Below, one piece after another: positions 1-8,086 of a stretch of DNA of 64,000 bases. Both the position numbers and the translations under genes were made by a program. The stretch's first letter is position 1. The number at the start of each line of letters is the position of its first letter. The stretch is taken from NCBI GenBank assembly GCA_963737625.1, contig CAVTTK010000002.1, forward strand, positions 1,488,001 to 1,552,000, in the 5' to 3' direction. The DNA is from Bog-756 sp963737625 (GTDB lineage: Bacteria; Actinomycetota; Acidimicrobiia; Acidimicrobiales; RAAP-2). Below the pieces are notes generated by a model. That model ran no database searches. It was given only the letters and a program-made list of their open reading frames with translations, and was not told the origin of the DNA.

Positions 1-288
1 ACGGCGCTCGTCCTCCGGTTCGTGGCGGATGGCCTGTCGTTCCACGTCCAGTTCCCGCTGCATCAGTTCGGACTGGGCCCGCATGGAGACGTACTCCCCG
101 GCGGCCATGGAGAACGAGCCGGCGATGAGGCCGGCCACACCGGCCAACCGGACGGCCGACGCCGAGGAGTGGGCCCCGGCCATACCCAGGATGAGGGCCA
201 CGTTCGACACCAGTCCGTCGCTCACCCCGAACACCGCCGCCCGGGCGCCGCCCCCTTGGAGGTTGCGGTGGTTGTGTCGCATCTCCAC
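1..288 (-). CDS. VIT1/CCC1-family Fe2+/Mn2+ transporter, N-terminal part (cut by window edge)
   Basis: Minus-strand frame running off the left edge. After an N-terminal RHNHRNLQGGGAR it reads AAVFGVSDGLVSNVALILG, the first membrane helix and signature of the VIT/CCC1 family. SFSMAAGEYVSMRAQSELMQ then marks the second helix and the start of the cytoplasmic metal-binding helix. Known members carry Fe2+ or Mn2+ across membranes; here it is presumably in the plasma membrane. I chose GTG at 288 because a -10-like TACGCT (296-301) lies 7 nt before it, matching other genes here. ATG at 282 is the alternative. The C-terminal helices lie outside the window. Confidence 0.82.
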   Translation of the reverse strand, partial: MEMRHNHRNLQGGGARAAVFGVSDGLVSNVALILGMAGAHSSASAVRLAGVAGLIAGSFSMAAGEYVSMRAQSELMQRELDVERQAIRHEPEDERR

Positions 289-295
289 GGAGTGC

Positions 296-301
296 AGCGT
301 A
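296..301 (-). promoter_or_regulatory. -10 element (TACGCT) for the VIT transporter, leaderless arrangement
   Basis: On the minus strand TACGCT fits the actinobacterial TANNNT -10 and ends 7 nt before GTG at 288. Transcription would therefore start at or next to the start codon. No convincing -35 is visible. Confidence 0.4.
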
Positions 302-406
302 CCGACCGCACCGGGGTAAGGATGCGCTGCACCCCGGACGAAGGAGCACCTCACCCTGGTCCCCGCCGTTCTCGTGTCCAGGGTGGTCGGGCCGGTCGGT
401 GTCCCG

Positions 407-412
407 TACAGT
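407..412 (+). promoter_or_regulatory. -10 element (TACAGT) for the MaoC gene, leaderless arrangement
   Basis: TACAGT ends 6 nt before ATG at 419, and there is no Shine-Dalgarno sequence. This is the geometry of a leaderless mRNA. The -35 region is not recognisable. Confidence 0.45.
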
Positions 413-418
413 CTGGTC

Positions 419-874
419 ATGGCAACCACCGTGCAGGGCATCGAGAAATTCCACGACCTGGTCGGACAGCACCTGGGCTACAGCGAGTGGCACCGGATCG
501 ACCAGGCCCAGATCAACCAGTTCGCCGACGCCACCGGGGACCATCAGTGGATCCACGTCGACCCCGAGCGGGCCAAGTCCGGGCCCTTCGGGACGGCCAT
601 CGCCCACGGCTACCTGACCCTCTCGCTGGTCCCCGCCTACCTCGGGGAGGTGCTCGTCGTGGAAGGTGCCTCGATGGGCGTCAACTACGGCTGCAACAAA
701 GTCCGGTTCCCCGCCCCCGTGCCGGTGGACAGCAATCTCCACCTGGGGGTCACGGTGGCCGGCGCCGAGGATGTGAAGGGAGGGGTCCAGGTGGTCCTGG
801 AGGTGACCTTGGAGACCGAGGGTTCAACCAAGCCCAGCTGTGTGGCCGAGGTGGTCTACCGCTACTTCTACTGA
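419..874 (+). CDS. MaoC-family (R)-hydratase/dehydratase
   Basis: A 151-residue single hot-dog domain. The hydratase-2 motif is clear: DATGDHQWIHVDPERA followed by GPFGTAIAHGYLTLSL, which includes the Asp and His used for water addition in (R)-specific enoyl-CoA hydratases. The family hydrates enoyl-CoA or enoyl-ACP thioesters in fatty-acid or polyketide metabolism. The exact substrate cannot be read from the sequence. The frame is open further upstream, but ATG at 419 is favoured because a TACAGT -10 sits just before it and the protein then begins like other family members (MATTVQGIEKFHDLVGQ). It stands alone, diverging from the transporter. Confidence 0.88.
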   Translation: MATTVQGIEKFHDLVGQHLGYSEWHRIDQAQINQFADATGDHQWIHVDPERAKSGPFGTAIAHGYLTLSLVPAYLGEVLVVEGASMGVNYGCNKVRFPAPVPVDSNLHLGVTVAGAEDVKGGVQVVLEVTLETEGSTKPSCVAEVVYRYFY

Positions 875-944
875 GGGGACCTCACCTGGGCCCGGGGCAC
901 ACTCCCAGGTGGCGGCGGTGTCGGACCCGTTTCCCGGCTCACCG

Positions 945-984
945 GAGTACCCGCTCCAACAGTACGAGCGATTACTCCTAGAGT
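945..984 (+). promoter_or_regulatory. merR promoter with dyad operator
   Basis: GAGTACCCGCTC (945-956) and GAGCGATTACTC (966-977) form an imperfect inverted repeat, 10 of 12 positions paired, around a 9-nt centre. The dyad directly precedes TAGAGT (979-984), a good TANNNT -10 ending 7 nt before ATG 992. Dyads next to the -10 are typical of MerR-regulated promoters, so autoregulation is likely. The pairing is seen; the function is inferred. Confidence 0.55.
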
Positions 985-991
985 GGACGTC

Positions 992-1945
992 ATGGAGATG
1001 CGCGTCGAGCAGCTGTCCGCCCGGGCCGATGTGACCGTCGACACCATCCGCTACTACCAGAGCAAAGGCCTGTTGGATCCTCCGCGGCGGGAGGGGCGGG
1101 TGGCCTGGTACGGCGAGCAGCATCTCGAGCGGCTGGCCCGGATCCGCTCCCTGCAGGGGCGAGGGTTCACCTTGGCCACCATCGTCAGGCTGGTATCCGG
1201 TGAGCTCGACGCCGCCGACGAGGCTCTCCTCGGTGAGCTGTCCGGGTGGCGGGACGAGGACCCGGAGATGTCGGGCGGAGCCGCCGCCTCCGGCCGCCGG
1301 CCCACCGATCAGCCTTCGGACGGGGGCCGCTTGTCCGACAGGATCAGCTCGGAGGCGGGACCCACACTCACCCTCGACGAGCTGTCCGAAGCCACCGGCG
1401 TGCCCTTGGCCCTACTCAAGGCCGTGGAGGCCGAAGGCCTCCTCATCCCTCGCCGCATCACCGGCCGGGACCGCTACACGGAGGCCGATGTGGCCGCCGC
1501 CCGATCCGGGCTGCTCCTCTTGGAGTGGGGCATCCCCCTCTCCGCCCTGCTCGACCTGGCCCGTCGCCACCACGAGGCGACCGAGGCGGTGGCCCGGGAG
1601 GCCGTGACCATGTTCTCGACCTACGTGCGGGCCCCGCTCCGGAGCGGGGGGGATGGAGGCGAGGGAGACGGGGGTCCCGGAGACGAGCCCCACATCGAGC
1701 GCCTCCTGCAGGCCTACGCCGAGCTGCTGCCGGCGGTCAACACGCTCGTGGGCCACCACTTCACCCGGACCCTGATCAGCGCGGCCCTGGACCATGTCGA
1801 ACAGGTGGGATCGGAGGCCGAGCGACGGGCCATCGGGCACGAGGCCGGGGTCGATATGACCGGCCCGGACGATGGGGACGGCGGGGGGTCCGCCGGTCCA
1901 CCGGACGAGATGGCCGGCGACCGCGCCCTGTCGGTCCGGCCGTGA
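992..1945 (+). CDS. MerR-family regulator with two MerR-like DNA-binding domains
   Basis: Residues about 4-70 form a MerR winged helix: VEQLSARADVTVDTIRYYQS then KGLLDPPRREGR and the arm LARIRSLQGRGFTLATIV. After an acidic linker a second MerR-like module begins (TLDELSEATGVPLALLKAVE, GLLIPRRITGRDRYTEADVA, LLLLEWGIPLSALLDLARRH). A helical C-terminal part follows. No effector-binding cysteine pattern or GyrI-like domain is recognised, so the signal is unknown. ATG 992 is preferred over GTG 983 because of the TAGAGT -10. It lies 86 nt upstream of menG on the same strand. Regulation of menG-menF is possible but unproven. Confidence 0.8.
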   Translation: MEMRVEQLSARADVTVDTIRYYQSKGLLDPPRREGRVAWYGEQHLERLARIRSLQGRGFTLATIVRLVSGELDAADEALLGELSGWRDEDPEMSGGAAASGRRPTDQPSDGGRLSDRISSEAGPTLTLDELSEATGVPLALLKAVEAEGLLIPRRITGRDRYTEADVAAARSGLLLLEWGIPLSALLDLARRHHEATEAVAREAVTMFSTYVRAPLRSGGDGGEGDGGPGDEPHIERLLQAYAELLPAVNTLVGHHFTRTLISAALDHVEQVGSEAERRAIGHEAGVDMTGPDDGDGGGSAGPPDEMAGDRALSVRP

Positions 1946-2031
1946 GCCCCCCGGCGGATGCCGTGGGGTCCGGCCCGTCCCCAACGCCGGGCCCGGGGTC
2001 CAGGACCGCGGCGGCCAACCGTAGGACCCCG

Positions 2032-2772
2032 ATGGTGAACGGGACCACCCCGGACCTGGCGGCGGCCGCCCGGGCCGCCCAGGCCGACCTGCCCACCGGT
2101 CCGGAGAAGACGGCCCTCGTCCGCTCGATGTTCGACACCATCGCCCCCCGCTACGACCTGGTCAATCGCACGATGACGTTGGGGCTCGATGTGCGGTGGC
2201 GGAGGCAGTCGGCCCGCGCCCTCGGCCTACCGTCCGGCGCCCGGGTGCTCGACCTGGCCTGCGGCACGGGGGATTTCCTCCGCATCCTCTCGGCGGCCGG
2301 GTTGAGACCCTTCGGCATGGATCTGTCGTGGGGCATGTTGCAGGCCAACCGCGTCGGGCTTCCCCTGGCCCAGGCCGACGGGGCGGCCCTGCCCCTGCGA
2401 TCGGCCTCCGTCGATGGGATCACCTGTGGCTACGCCCTCCGGAACTTCACCGAGCTCGGGTCGGTGTTCGCCGAGTTCGGTCGGGTGGTCCGTCCCGGGG
2501 GTCGGATCAGTCTGCTGGAGGTGGCCGAACCGGATCACGGTCTGCTCCTGGTCGGACACCGGATCTGGTTCCGGAAGGTCGTTCCGGTCATCGGGGGGCT
2601 GCTGTCCGATCGCGCCGCCTACCGGTACCTCCCCCGTTCCACTGCCTACCTTCCCGACACCGCCGAACTCCGTTCCATGCTGGCCGCCGCTGGGTTCTCC
2701 TCGGTGAACCACCGGCCCCTCTCCGGCGGCCTGAGCCAGCTCATCACCGCCACCCGGACCGGGCGGCCGTGA
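2032..2772 (+). CDS. menG: Demethylmenaquinone methyltransferase
   Basis: A 246-residue class I SAM-dependent methyltransferase of the UbiE/MenG family. It shows the family signature MFDTIAPRYDLVNRTMTLGL (about 37-56), the SAM-binding motif VLDLACGTGDFL, and GYALRNFTELGSVFAEFGRV followed by RPGGRISLLEVAEP. The enzyme methylates demethylmenaquinone in the last step of menaquinone synthesis. The open frame extends upstream into the regulator, but ATG 2032 (MVNGTTPDLAAAAR) gives the usual length. Its stop overlaps the GTG of menF by 3 nt, so the two are translationally coupled. Menaquinone rather than ubiquinone is inferred from that partner. Confidence 0.92.
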   Translation: MVNGTTPDLAAAARAAQADLPTGPEKTALVRSMFDTIAPRYDLVNRTMTLGLDVRWRRQSARALGLPSGARVLDLACGTGDFLRILSAAGLRPFGMDLSWGMLQANRVGLPLAQADGAALPLRSASVDGITCGYALRNFTELGSVFAEFGRVVRPGGRISLLEVAEPDHGLLLVGHRIWFRKVVPVIGGLLSDRAAYRYLPRSTAYLPDTAELRSMLAAAGFSSVNHRPLSGGLSQLITATRTGRP

Positions 2773-4136
2773 CCCCTCCCAGCCCTCTGGTGGCTGTACG
2801 GCTCCCCCTCGACCCGGGCCCGCCCGTCGACCCGTTCGCTCTGGCCGGCCCGACGGGGATCGTGTTCCGGACCGCCGACCGCACACTGGTCGGACTGGGC
2901 CGGGCCTGGACGTTGACCCTCCCCCAGGGTCTCGAGGACCACGAGGCCGTCGACAACCTCGGCCGATCACTGGCCACGGTGGCGTGTGACGACCGATTCG
3001 ACCGGGCCACGTCCGGGGTGATGGCCTTCGGAGCCCTCCCCTTCGACCGCTCCGCGCCGGGGACCTTGGTGGTGCCGGCCATCCTCTACGGCATCGAACC
3101 CACCGGGGCGGAGTGGGTCACCGTAGTGGCCACCGACCGAACTGATCTCCCCGTCGACTCGCCCGGCCTGCGGGCCTGGCTCGTCGACCGTGTTCTCGCG
3201 GTACCCGTGTCGTCCCGCCCCGTCCGCCCGTCGGTCGGCCGCCGGTCCGGCGCCCGGGGCCCGGCCATCGAGCCGCACACGTCGGACTCGTCGTTCGAAT
3301 CCATGGTGGCGGAGTCGGTCCGGGCCGTCGAACGCCACCAGGTGGCCAAGGTGGTGGTGTCACGCCAGGTCGACGTGCGGATGGACGAGCCCATCGATGT
3401 GACGGAGCTGCTCCGTCGTTGGCATCGGCTCGAACCCACGGCCTCGCTCTTCTCCATGTCCACGTCTCGTGGCCAGCTGGTCGGGGCCAGCCCCGAGCTT
3501 CTGGTGGAGCGGACCGGCAACCGGGTCCGGAGCCGGCCGTTGGCCGGGACCACCGACCGGACCAACGGGTCGTCCGGCGTCCTGCCCCGGGAGCTCCTGA
3601 CTTCCATCAAGGACAGTGCCGAGCACCGACTGGTGGTGGAGGCCATCGGCGACGCGTTGGCCCCCCTGTGCTCCGACCTCGACGTGCCCGCTCGGCCTGA
3701 CCTGGTCCACCTGCACAACATCACCCATCTGGGCACCTCGGTGGTCGGAACTCTGGCCGCCCGCCCGGACGGCTCCACGCCCACGGCCCTCGAACTGGTG
3801 GCGGACCTCCACCCCACCCCGGCGGTGGGCGGCGTCCCCCGTGCCCGGGCCCTGGCTCTGATCTCCCGGCTGGAGCCGGAGGCCCGGGGCCACTTCGCCG
3901 GACCGGTGGGCTACGTGGATGCCCGGGGCGATGGACGGTGGATGATCGGCATCCGGGCCATGACGGTGGACGGACCGGACGCCCTCCTGGCCGCTGGCGT
4001 CGGGGTCGTCCAGGGCTCCGACCCTCGAACGGAGCTGGTCGAGGTCAACCTCAAGCTCACGGCGGCCTTCGACGCCCTGGCCCCGGGCACCCCCTTCACG
4101 ACCGGTGACGGGCCGAGCCACCAGGCGGTCGGCTGA
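2769..4136 (+). CDS. menF: Isochorismate synthase
   Basis: A 455-residue chorismate-utilising enzyme. The C-terminal catalytic half has the expected blocks: ASLFSMSTSRGQLVGASPEL, SRPLAGTTDRTNG, HLHNITHLGTSVVGTLA, HPTPAVGGVPRARAL and GHFAGPVGYVDARGDGRW. These contain the Mg2+- and chorismate-binding glutamates and the VGGVP loop of isochorismate synthases. It converts chorismate to isochorismate, the entry step to menaquinone; a siderophore role would require entA/B-like neighbours, which are absent. It starts at GTG 2769, overlapping the menG stop. The 3' end overlaps the converging frame-disrupted hydrolase by about 40 nt. Confidence 0.9.
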   Translation: MTPPSPLVAVRLPLDPGPPVDPFALAGPTGIVFRTADRTLVGLGRAWTLTLPQGLEDHEAVDNLGRSLATVACDDRFDRATSGVMAFGALPFDRSAPGTLVVPAILYGIEPTGAEWVTVVATDRTDLPVDSPGLRAWLVDRVLAVPVSSRPVRPSVGRRSGARGPAIEPHTSDSSFESMVAESVRAVERHQVAKVVVSRQVDVRMDEPIDVTELLRRWHRLEPTASLFSMSTSRGQLVGASPELLVERTGNRVRSRPLAGTTDRTNGSSGVLPRELLTSIKDSAEHRLVVEAIGDALAPLCSDLDVPARPDLVHLHNITHLGTSVVGTLAARPDGSTPTALELVADLHPTPAVGGVPRARALALISRLEPEARGHFAGPVGYVDARGDGRWMIGIRAMTVDGPDALLAAGVGVVQGSDPRTELVEVNLKLTAAFDALAPGTPFTTGDGPSHQAVG

Positions 4137-4988
4137 CCACTGGGCGGTCCTCGTCCGGATCGTCCCATGCCGCGGACCCGGCGCCATCGGCCCAGCGGAT
4201 GACCTCGGTCAGGGCTGAAGGATCATCCCGGGCCACGAAGTGTCCGGCCCGGGCCAGGATGGTCAGCTCGGCCCCCGGGATCCGGCGGGCCAGGGTCTCG
4301 GCGGCGCGGGGGGTACGACCAGGTCCCACTGACCCGCCACCACGGCCACCGGGAGGTTCAGTCCGGCGAGGGCTGCCCCGACGTCAGGCAGCTCCCGGGT
4401 CAGGGCCCGCTGCTCGACCATGAATGTCCTCCGGTGCCGTCCGAGCGCGCCGCGCCCGCCCCCCAGGACCCGCTGGTCGGGCAGCGAGGTGGCCACCTGC
4501 TGGCGATACCGGGCCGGTAGGTGGCCGGTGAACCGCCTCAGTCGGGGCAGGACCTCCCCGATGCCCACCAGACCGGCCACGGTGAGGACGTCGCCGAGTC
4601 CGGGATAGGTCAGCCATCGGTCCAGGGCGTTGAGGCTGTCGGGCGTGCAGGCCGCGCCCACCAGCACCAGGCTCTTGACCGTGTCCGGGTGCCGGGCGGC
4701 GAGCAGCACGGCGGCTCCGCCCGACCAGCTGTGGGCCACCACAGTGGCCGGGGCCGCGTCCTGGTCCACGATGAAGTCGGCGATGAGGTGGGCGTTGTCG
4801 GCCAGACCCCGGGCTTCTCCAGTCGATGCCCCGTACCCGATCCTGTCCGGGGCCAGGACCCGGAACTCCGGCTCGAGCAGCTCGGTGACCGCGTCCCAGG
4901 ACGCTCCGGATCCGGGTTGGCCGTGGAGGAGCACGACCGGATGCCCAGACCCCCGGTCAATGGTTGCCAGCATCCCGGGGGTCTCCAC
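4096..4988 (-). CDS. Alpha/beta hydrolase, reading frame broken by a single-base indel
   Basis: The first frame (METPGMLATIDRGSG onward) has the hydrolase core: VVLLHGQPGSGASWDAV around the oxyanion hole, the nucleophile elbow VVAHSWSGGAAVL, and VVAGQWDLVVPP with the acid residue. At the run of six G (plus strand 4308-4313) the frame changes. The expected continuation RAAETLARRIPGAELTILAR then AGHFVARD, containing the catalytic His, is in another frame that ends at 4096. One extra C on the coding strand restores a 297-residue protein. As read, the frame gives a tail lacking the His. Its start overlaps the end of the sensor-kinase gene, so it is probably the last gene of that operon. Substrate unknown. 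Confidence 0.75.
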
Positions 4989-6633
4989 CTCCCACCGTGG
5001 TCTCCCGCGTCGTGGTGACCGCCGTCCCCCGTTGGCTCATGGCACGGAGCCCGGGCGACCCGTTGACCACCGTTCCGTCGACATCGGTGCGGGGTCGAGC
5101 TCCGACATCGGCGGGCCCGTCGTCCCCCGGGACGCGCTGGTCGCCGACCGGCCCGGATTCGGCGCCGTGGCCCGTCGACCCGTCGTGGCCCGGCGGGCTC
5201 CCGTAGAGCGGGAGGATCACGGTGAACGTGGAGCCCCGTCCCACTGTGGTGTCCACCCGGGCCGCGCCCCCGAATGTGCCAGCCAGCGTGGCCACGATGA
5301 ACAGACCGAGTCCCGATCCGCCGTCCAGTCGGTCGTTGTCGCCGCGGTAGAAGCGGTCGAAGACGTGCTGTGCCTGCTCGGGGGTCATCCCCGGCCCGTA
5401 GTCCTGCACCTCCAACACCGCCTCGGGCCCGTGGGTGGTCACCTTCACCTCGACCTTCGTCCCCTCAGGCGTGTGGGCCAGGGCGTTGTCCAACAAGTTG
5501 TGCACCAGCTGATGGAGTCGGGCCTCGTCTCCCGAGACCGGGACCGAGGTCGGGGCCCAGAGTTCGATGGTCCGGGTGCCGTCAATGGCCCGGGCGTCAT
5601 TCACGGCGTCAGTGGCCACCGCGGCCAGATCGACCCGGTGGCGGGACGGTTGGGGACCTTCCCCCTCGCGGGCCAGCACGGCGAGGTCCCCGACGAGGGA
5701 GCCCATCCTGGCCGCCTCCTTCTCGATCCGGGACAGGGCCCGATCGCGGGCGTGCTCGTCACCGAGGGCGTCTTTGCGCAACAGCTCCGCATAGCCCCGG
5801 ATGGAGGTCAACGGGGTGCGCAACTCGTGGGAGGCGTCGGACAGGAAGCTCCGGAGGCGGTCCTCGGACCGGGCCCGCTGGGCGAAGGCCGTCTCGATCT
5901 GGGCCAGCATGCCGTTCAGGGCACGGCCCAGGCGGGCGATCTCACCGTCGCCCTCGGTGGGCTGCACCCGGCGGGTGAGGTCACCCGCGGCGATGGCGTC
6001 GGCCTGCTTGGCCATGGCCTCGAGGGGTCGGAGGCCCTGGCGGATGAGCAGGGTCATGAGGATGAGGAGCGCCACCAGGAGTCCCAGGGAAACGGCCAAC
6101 TCAATCGCACGGAGCGAATTCAAGGTGGCGTTGACCGAGCTCAGCGAGGTGGCCACGACCACGGTCTCACCGTGAACGGACACGGCCTGCAGGCGGTACA
6201 GCGGGCCATGCCCACCCACCGATCCTACGGTCACGGAGCCCGAGGAAGGCCGGTAGACCTGGTCGTGGTGGCCGACGGCGGAGACGTGGCCCGGGGGGAG
6301 GATCGGCAGGACGGTCGGCAGCACCGGGGCGGGGTCCGAACCGCCCAGTGAGTCAGAAGGGCGGGTCACCACCACGTGGGTCGAGGGGTTGATCAGCTCC
6401 ACGTACACCTCGGGGTCCACGTGGGTACCGATGGACGCCGGAGTGATCAGGAAGCCGCGGCCATTGGCCCGGTCCACGAAGCCGGCCATCTGACGGCCGG
6501 CGGCACTCAGCTGGTCGTCCACCCGGCCGTAGAGGTACGAGTGGAGCGAGGTGAGGGTGATGATGTCGAGGGCGGCCAGCCCGACGGCCACCAACCCGAT
6601 CATGGTGACCAGGAGTCGGCGGCGGAGTCTCAT
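4957..6633 (-). CDS. Sensor histidine kinase (HAMP-HisKA-HATPase)
   Basis: A 558-residue membrane kinase. TM1 is at about 7-30, an extracytoplasmic sensor stretch spans 31-174, and TM2 is at about 176-197. Then come HAMP (RPLEAMAKQADAIAAGDLT), the H-box SDASHELRTPLTSIRGYAEL with His269, the N-box HNLLDNALAHTPEG, G1 QDYGPGMTPEQ and G2 GGSGLGLFIVATLAG. The last 80 or so residues are a Gly/Thr/Asp-rich tail without recognised domain. Its ATG overlaps the stop of the response-regulator gene (ATGA), so the two form a cognate pair. It resembles the TcrY/PrrB-like actinobacterial kinases, but the signal cannot be read. Confidence 0.93.
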   Translation of the reverse strand: MRLRRRLLVTMIGLVAVGLAALDIITLTSLHSYLYGRVDDQLSAAGRQMAGFVDRANGRGFLITPASIGTHVDPEVYVELINPSTHVVVTRPSDSLGGSDPAPVLPTVLPILPPGHVSAVGHHDQVYRPSSGSVTVGSVGGHGPLYRLQAVSVHGETVVVATSLSSVNATLNSLRAIELAVSLGLLVALLILMTLLIRQGLRPLEAMAKQADAIAAGDLTRRVQPTEGDGEIARLGRALNGMLAQIETAFAQRARSEDRLRSFLSDASHELRTPLTSIRGYAELLRKDALGDEHARDRALSRIEKEAARMGSLVGDLAVLAREGEGPQPSRHRVDLAAVATDAVNDARAIDGTRTIELWAPTSVPVSGDEARLHQLVHNLLDNALAHTPEGTKVEVKVTTHGPEAVLEVQDYGPGMTPEQAQHVFDRFYRGDNDRLDGGSGLGLFIVATLAGTFGGAARVDTTVGRGSTFTVILPLYGSPPGHDGSTGHGAESGPVGDQRVPGDDGPADVGARPRTDVDGTVVNGSPGLRAMSQRGTAVTTTRETTVGGGDPRDAGNH

Positions 6634-7322
6634 CGTCGGGGCTCTCGCAGGCTGTATCCCACTCGCCGGATGGTGTGGATCAGCGGGGGTTCGTAGCAGT
6701 CGACCTTCTTGCGCAGGTAGGAGATGTAGATCTCCACGATGTTGGAGTCGCCCACGAACCCCTCATCCCACACGGCGTCCAGGATCTGGGCCTTCGACAG
6801 CACCTGTCGGGCGTTGCGCAAGAGGAAGTGGAGCAGTTTGAACTCGGTGGCGGTCAGGTCGATGACATGGTCACCGCGCCAGACCTCGTGGGTACCCACG
6901 TCGATGACCAGGTCGCTGAACTCCAGCCGACTGGCGCCCAGGAAGTCGTCCTGACCGGTCCGGCGCAGGACGGCACGGATCCGGGCCACCAGTTCGTCGA
7001 TGCTGAACGGCTTGGTCACGTAGTCGTCGCCTCGGGCCAGGCCGGCCAGTTTGTCCACTCCGGCGTCCCGGGCCGTCAGGAACAGGACCGGGGTCTCGAT
7101 CCGTTCGGACCGCATCCGGTTGCACACCTCGAAGCCGTCGATGTCCGGCAGCATGACGTCCAGCACGATCAGATCGCACCGTCCGGCCCGGGCCTTCTCC
7201 AGTCCCTCCAGGCCGGTGGCGGCCTCTTCGGTGGCGAAGCCCTCGAAGCGCAGCGCCGCAGTCACCACGTCGGTGATGTAGGGCTCGTCGTCCACCACCA
7301 GGACGCGTCCGGAGGCCGTCAT
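6630..7322 (-). CDS. OmpR/PhoB-family response regulator
   Basis: A 230-residue regulator. The receiver has acidic pocket DDE (11-13), phospho-acceptor Asp55 in LIVLDVMLPDIDGFEV, Thr in LFLTARD and Lys in YVTKPF. The winged helix follows: EFKLLHFLLRNARQVLSKAQ ... YISYLRKKVD ... HTIRRVGYSLR. The loop before the conserved Asp pair reads GLARGDDY where most relatives have GLxxGxDDY, so one residue is missing in frame. Its start overlaps the transferase stop and its stop overlaps the kinase start, making a tightly coupled operon. It would be phosphorylated by the adjacent kinase. Confidence 0.94.
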   Translation of the reverse strand: MTASGRVLVVDDEPYITDVVTAALRFEGFATEEAATGLEGLEKARAGRCDLIVLDVMLPDIDGFEVCNRMRSERIETPVLFLTARDAGVDKLAGLARGDDYVTKPFSIDELVARIRAVLRRTGQDDFLGASRLEFSDLVIDVGTHEVWRGDHVIDLTATEFKLLHFLLRNARQVLSKAQILDAVWDEGFVGDSNIVEIYISYLRKKVDCYEPPLIHTIRRVGYSLREPRR

Positions 7323-8077
7323 GGGAGTGGGGTGGCGTCCCGGGTCACAGCCGCTCCCCCCCGGATGCCCTCCACCAGACGCTGCAGTCCCCACCAGGTG
7401 ACCAGCGCCAGGGCCTCCACCACGATGACCATGGACATCTTCGACTCGCCGTCCACCCGGTCGATGAACCGGATGGGCACCTCCACGACCGCGGCCCCGG
7501 CCCGCTTGGCCCGGTAGGTCATCTCGATCTGAAACCCGTACCCGTCGGCCCGGATCCGGTCGAGGTCGATACGCCGGAGCACGGACGCCGAGTACGCCCG
7601 GAAACCCGAGGTGGAGTCGGCCACGCCGAGCCCCAGGAGTGCCGACGCGTAGACATTCCCACCCCTGGACAGTAGGCGACGGTGCCAGGCCCAATTGGGG
7701 ATGATCCCGCCCGGCACGTAGCGCGACCCCACGGCAAGCTCGCAACCACCGGACAGAGCCCCGACCAGGTCGGGGAGCGCATCGGGGTCGTGGGACAGAT
7801 CGGCGTCCATCTCGACGCAGGCGTCGAACCCCCGCTCGAGACCCCACCGGAAGCCGGCGCGGTAGGCGCTGCCCAGTCCGGACTTGCCGTGACGCCGCAT
7901 GACCTCGATATGGCCCAGCTCCTTGCCCAGCACCTCGGCGGCGTCCGCCGTGCCGTCCGGGCTCCCATCGTCGACGACCAGAACGGTGGCATCACCCAGA
8001 GCCGTCCGGATCCGTCGCAGCACCCGGTCGATGTTCTCCACCTCGTTATAGGTGGGAAGCACCACCAGCACGCTCAT
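7319..8077 (-). CDS. Polyprenol-monophosphomannose synthase-like GT2 glycosyltransferase
   Basis: A 252-residue soluble GT2 enzyme of the DPM1/Ppm1 type. Features are SVLVVLPTYNEVENIDRVLR, VLVVDDGSPDGTADAA (nucleotide-binding DDGS), CVEMDADLSHDP with the metal-binding DxD, GSRYVPGG and the GYGFQIEMTYRAK block. Relatives transfer mannose from GDP-mannose to polyprenyl phosphate, giving the lipid donor for extracytoplasmic mannosylation. That fits the PimA-like and PatA-like genes elsewhere in the window. Start ATG 8077 is preferred to the TTG just before it. It lies 9 nt after the AI-2E permease gene and overlaps the response-regulator gene by 4 nt. It lacks a fused acyltransferase (Lnt) domain. 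Confidence 0.85.
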   Translation of the reverse strand: MSVLVVLPTYNEVENIDRVLRRIRTALGDATVLVVDDGSPDGTADAAEVLGKELGHIEVMRRHGKSGLGSAYRAGFRWGLERGFDACVEMDADLSHDPDALPDLVGALSGGCELAVGSRYVPGGIIPNWAWHRRLLSRGGNVYASALLGLGVADSTSGFRAYSASVLRRIDLDRIRADGYGFQIEMTYRAKRAGAAVVEVPIRFIDRVDGESKMSMVIVVEALALVTWWGLQRLVEGIRGGAAVTRDATPLP

Positions 8078-8086
8078 CAACCCAGC

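Noticed and set aside
1..981. A 319-codon plus-strand frame at the left edge
   Set aside because: It runs over the antisense of the VIT gene and another frame of maoC, both of which have clear family motifs.
4630..6351. A 573-codon plus-strand frame
   Set aside because: It is antisense to the sensor kinase with intact H, N and G boxes.
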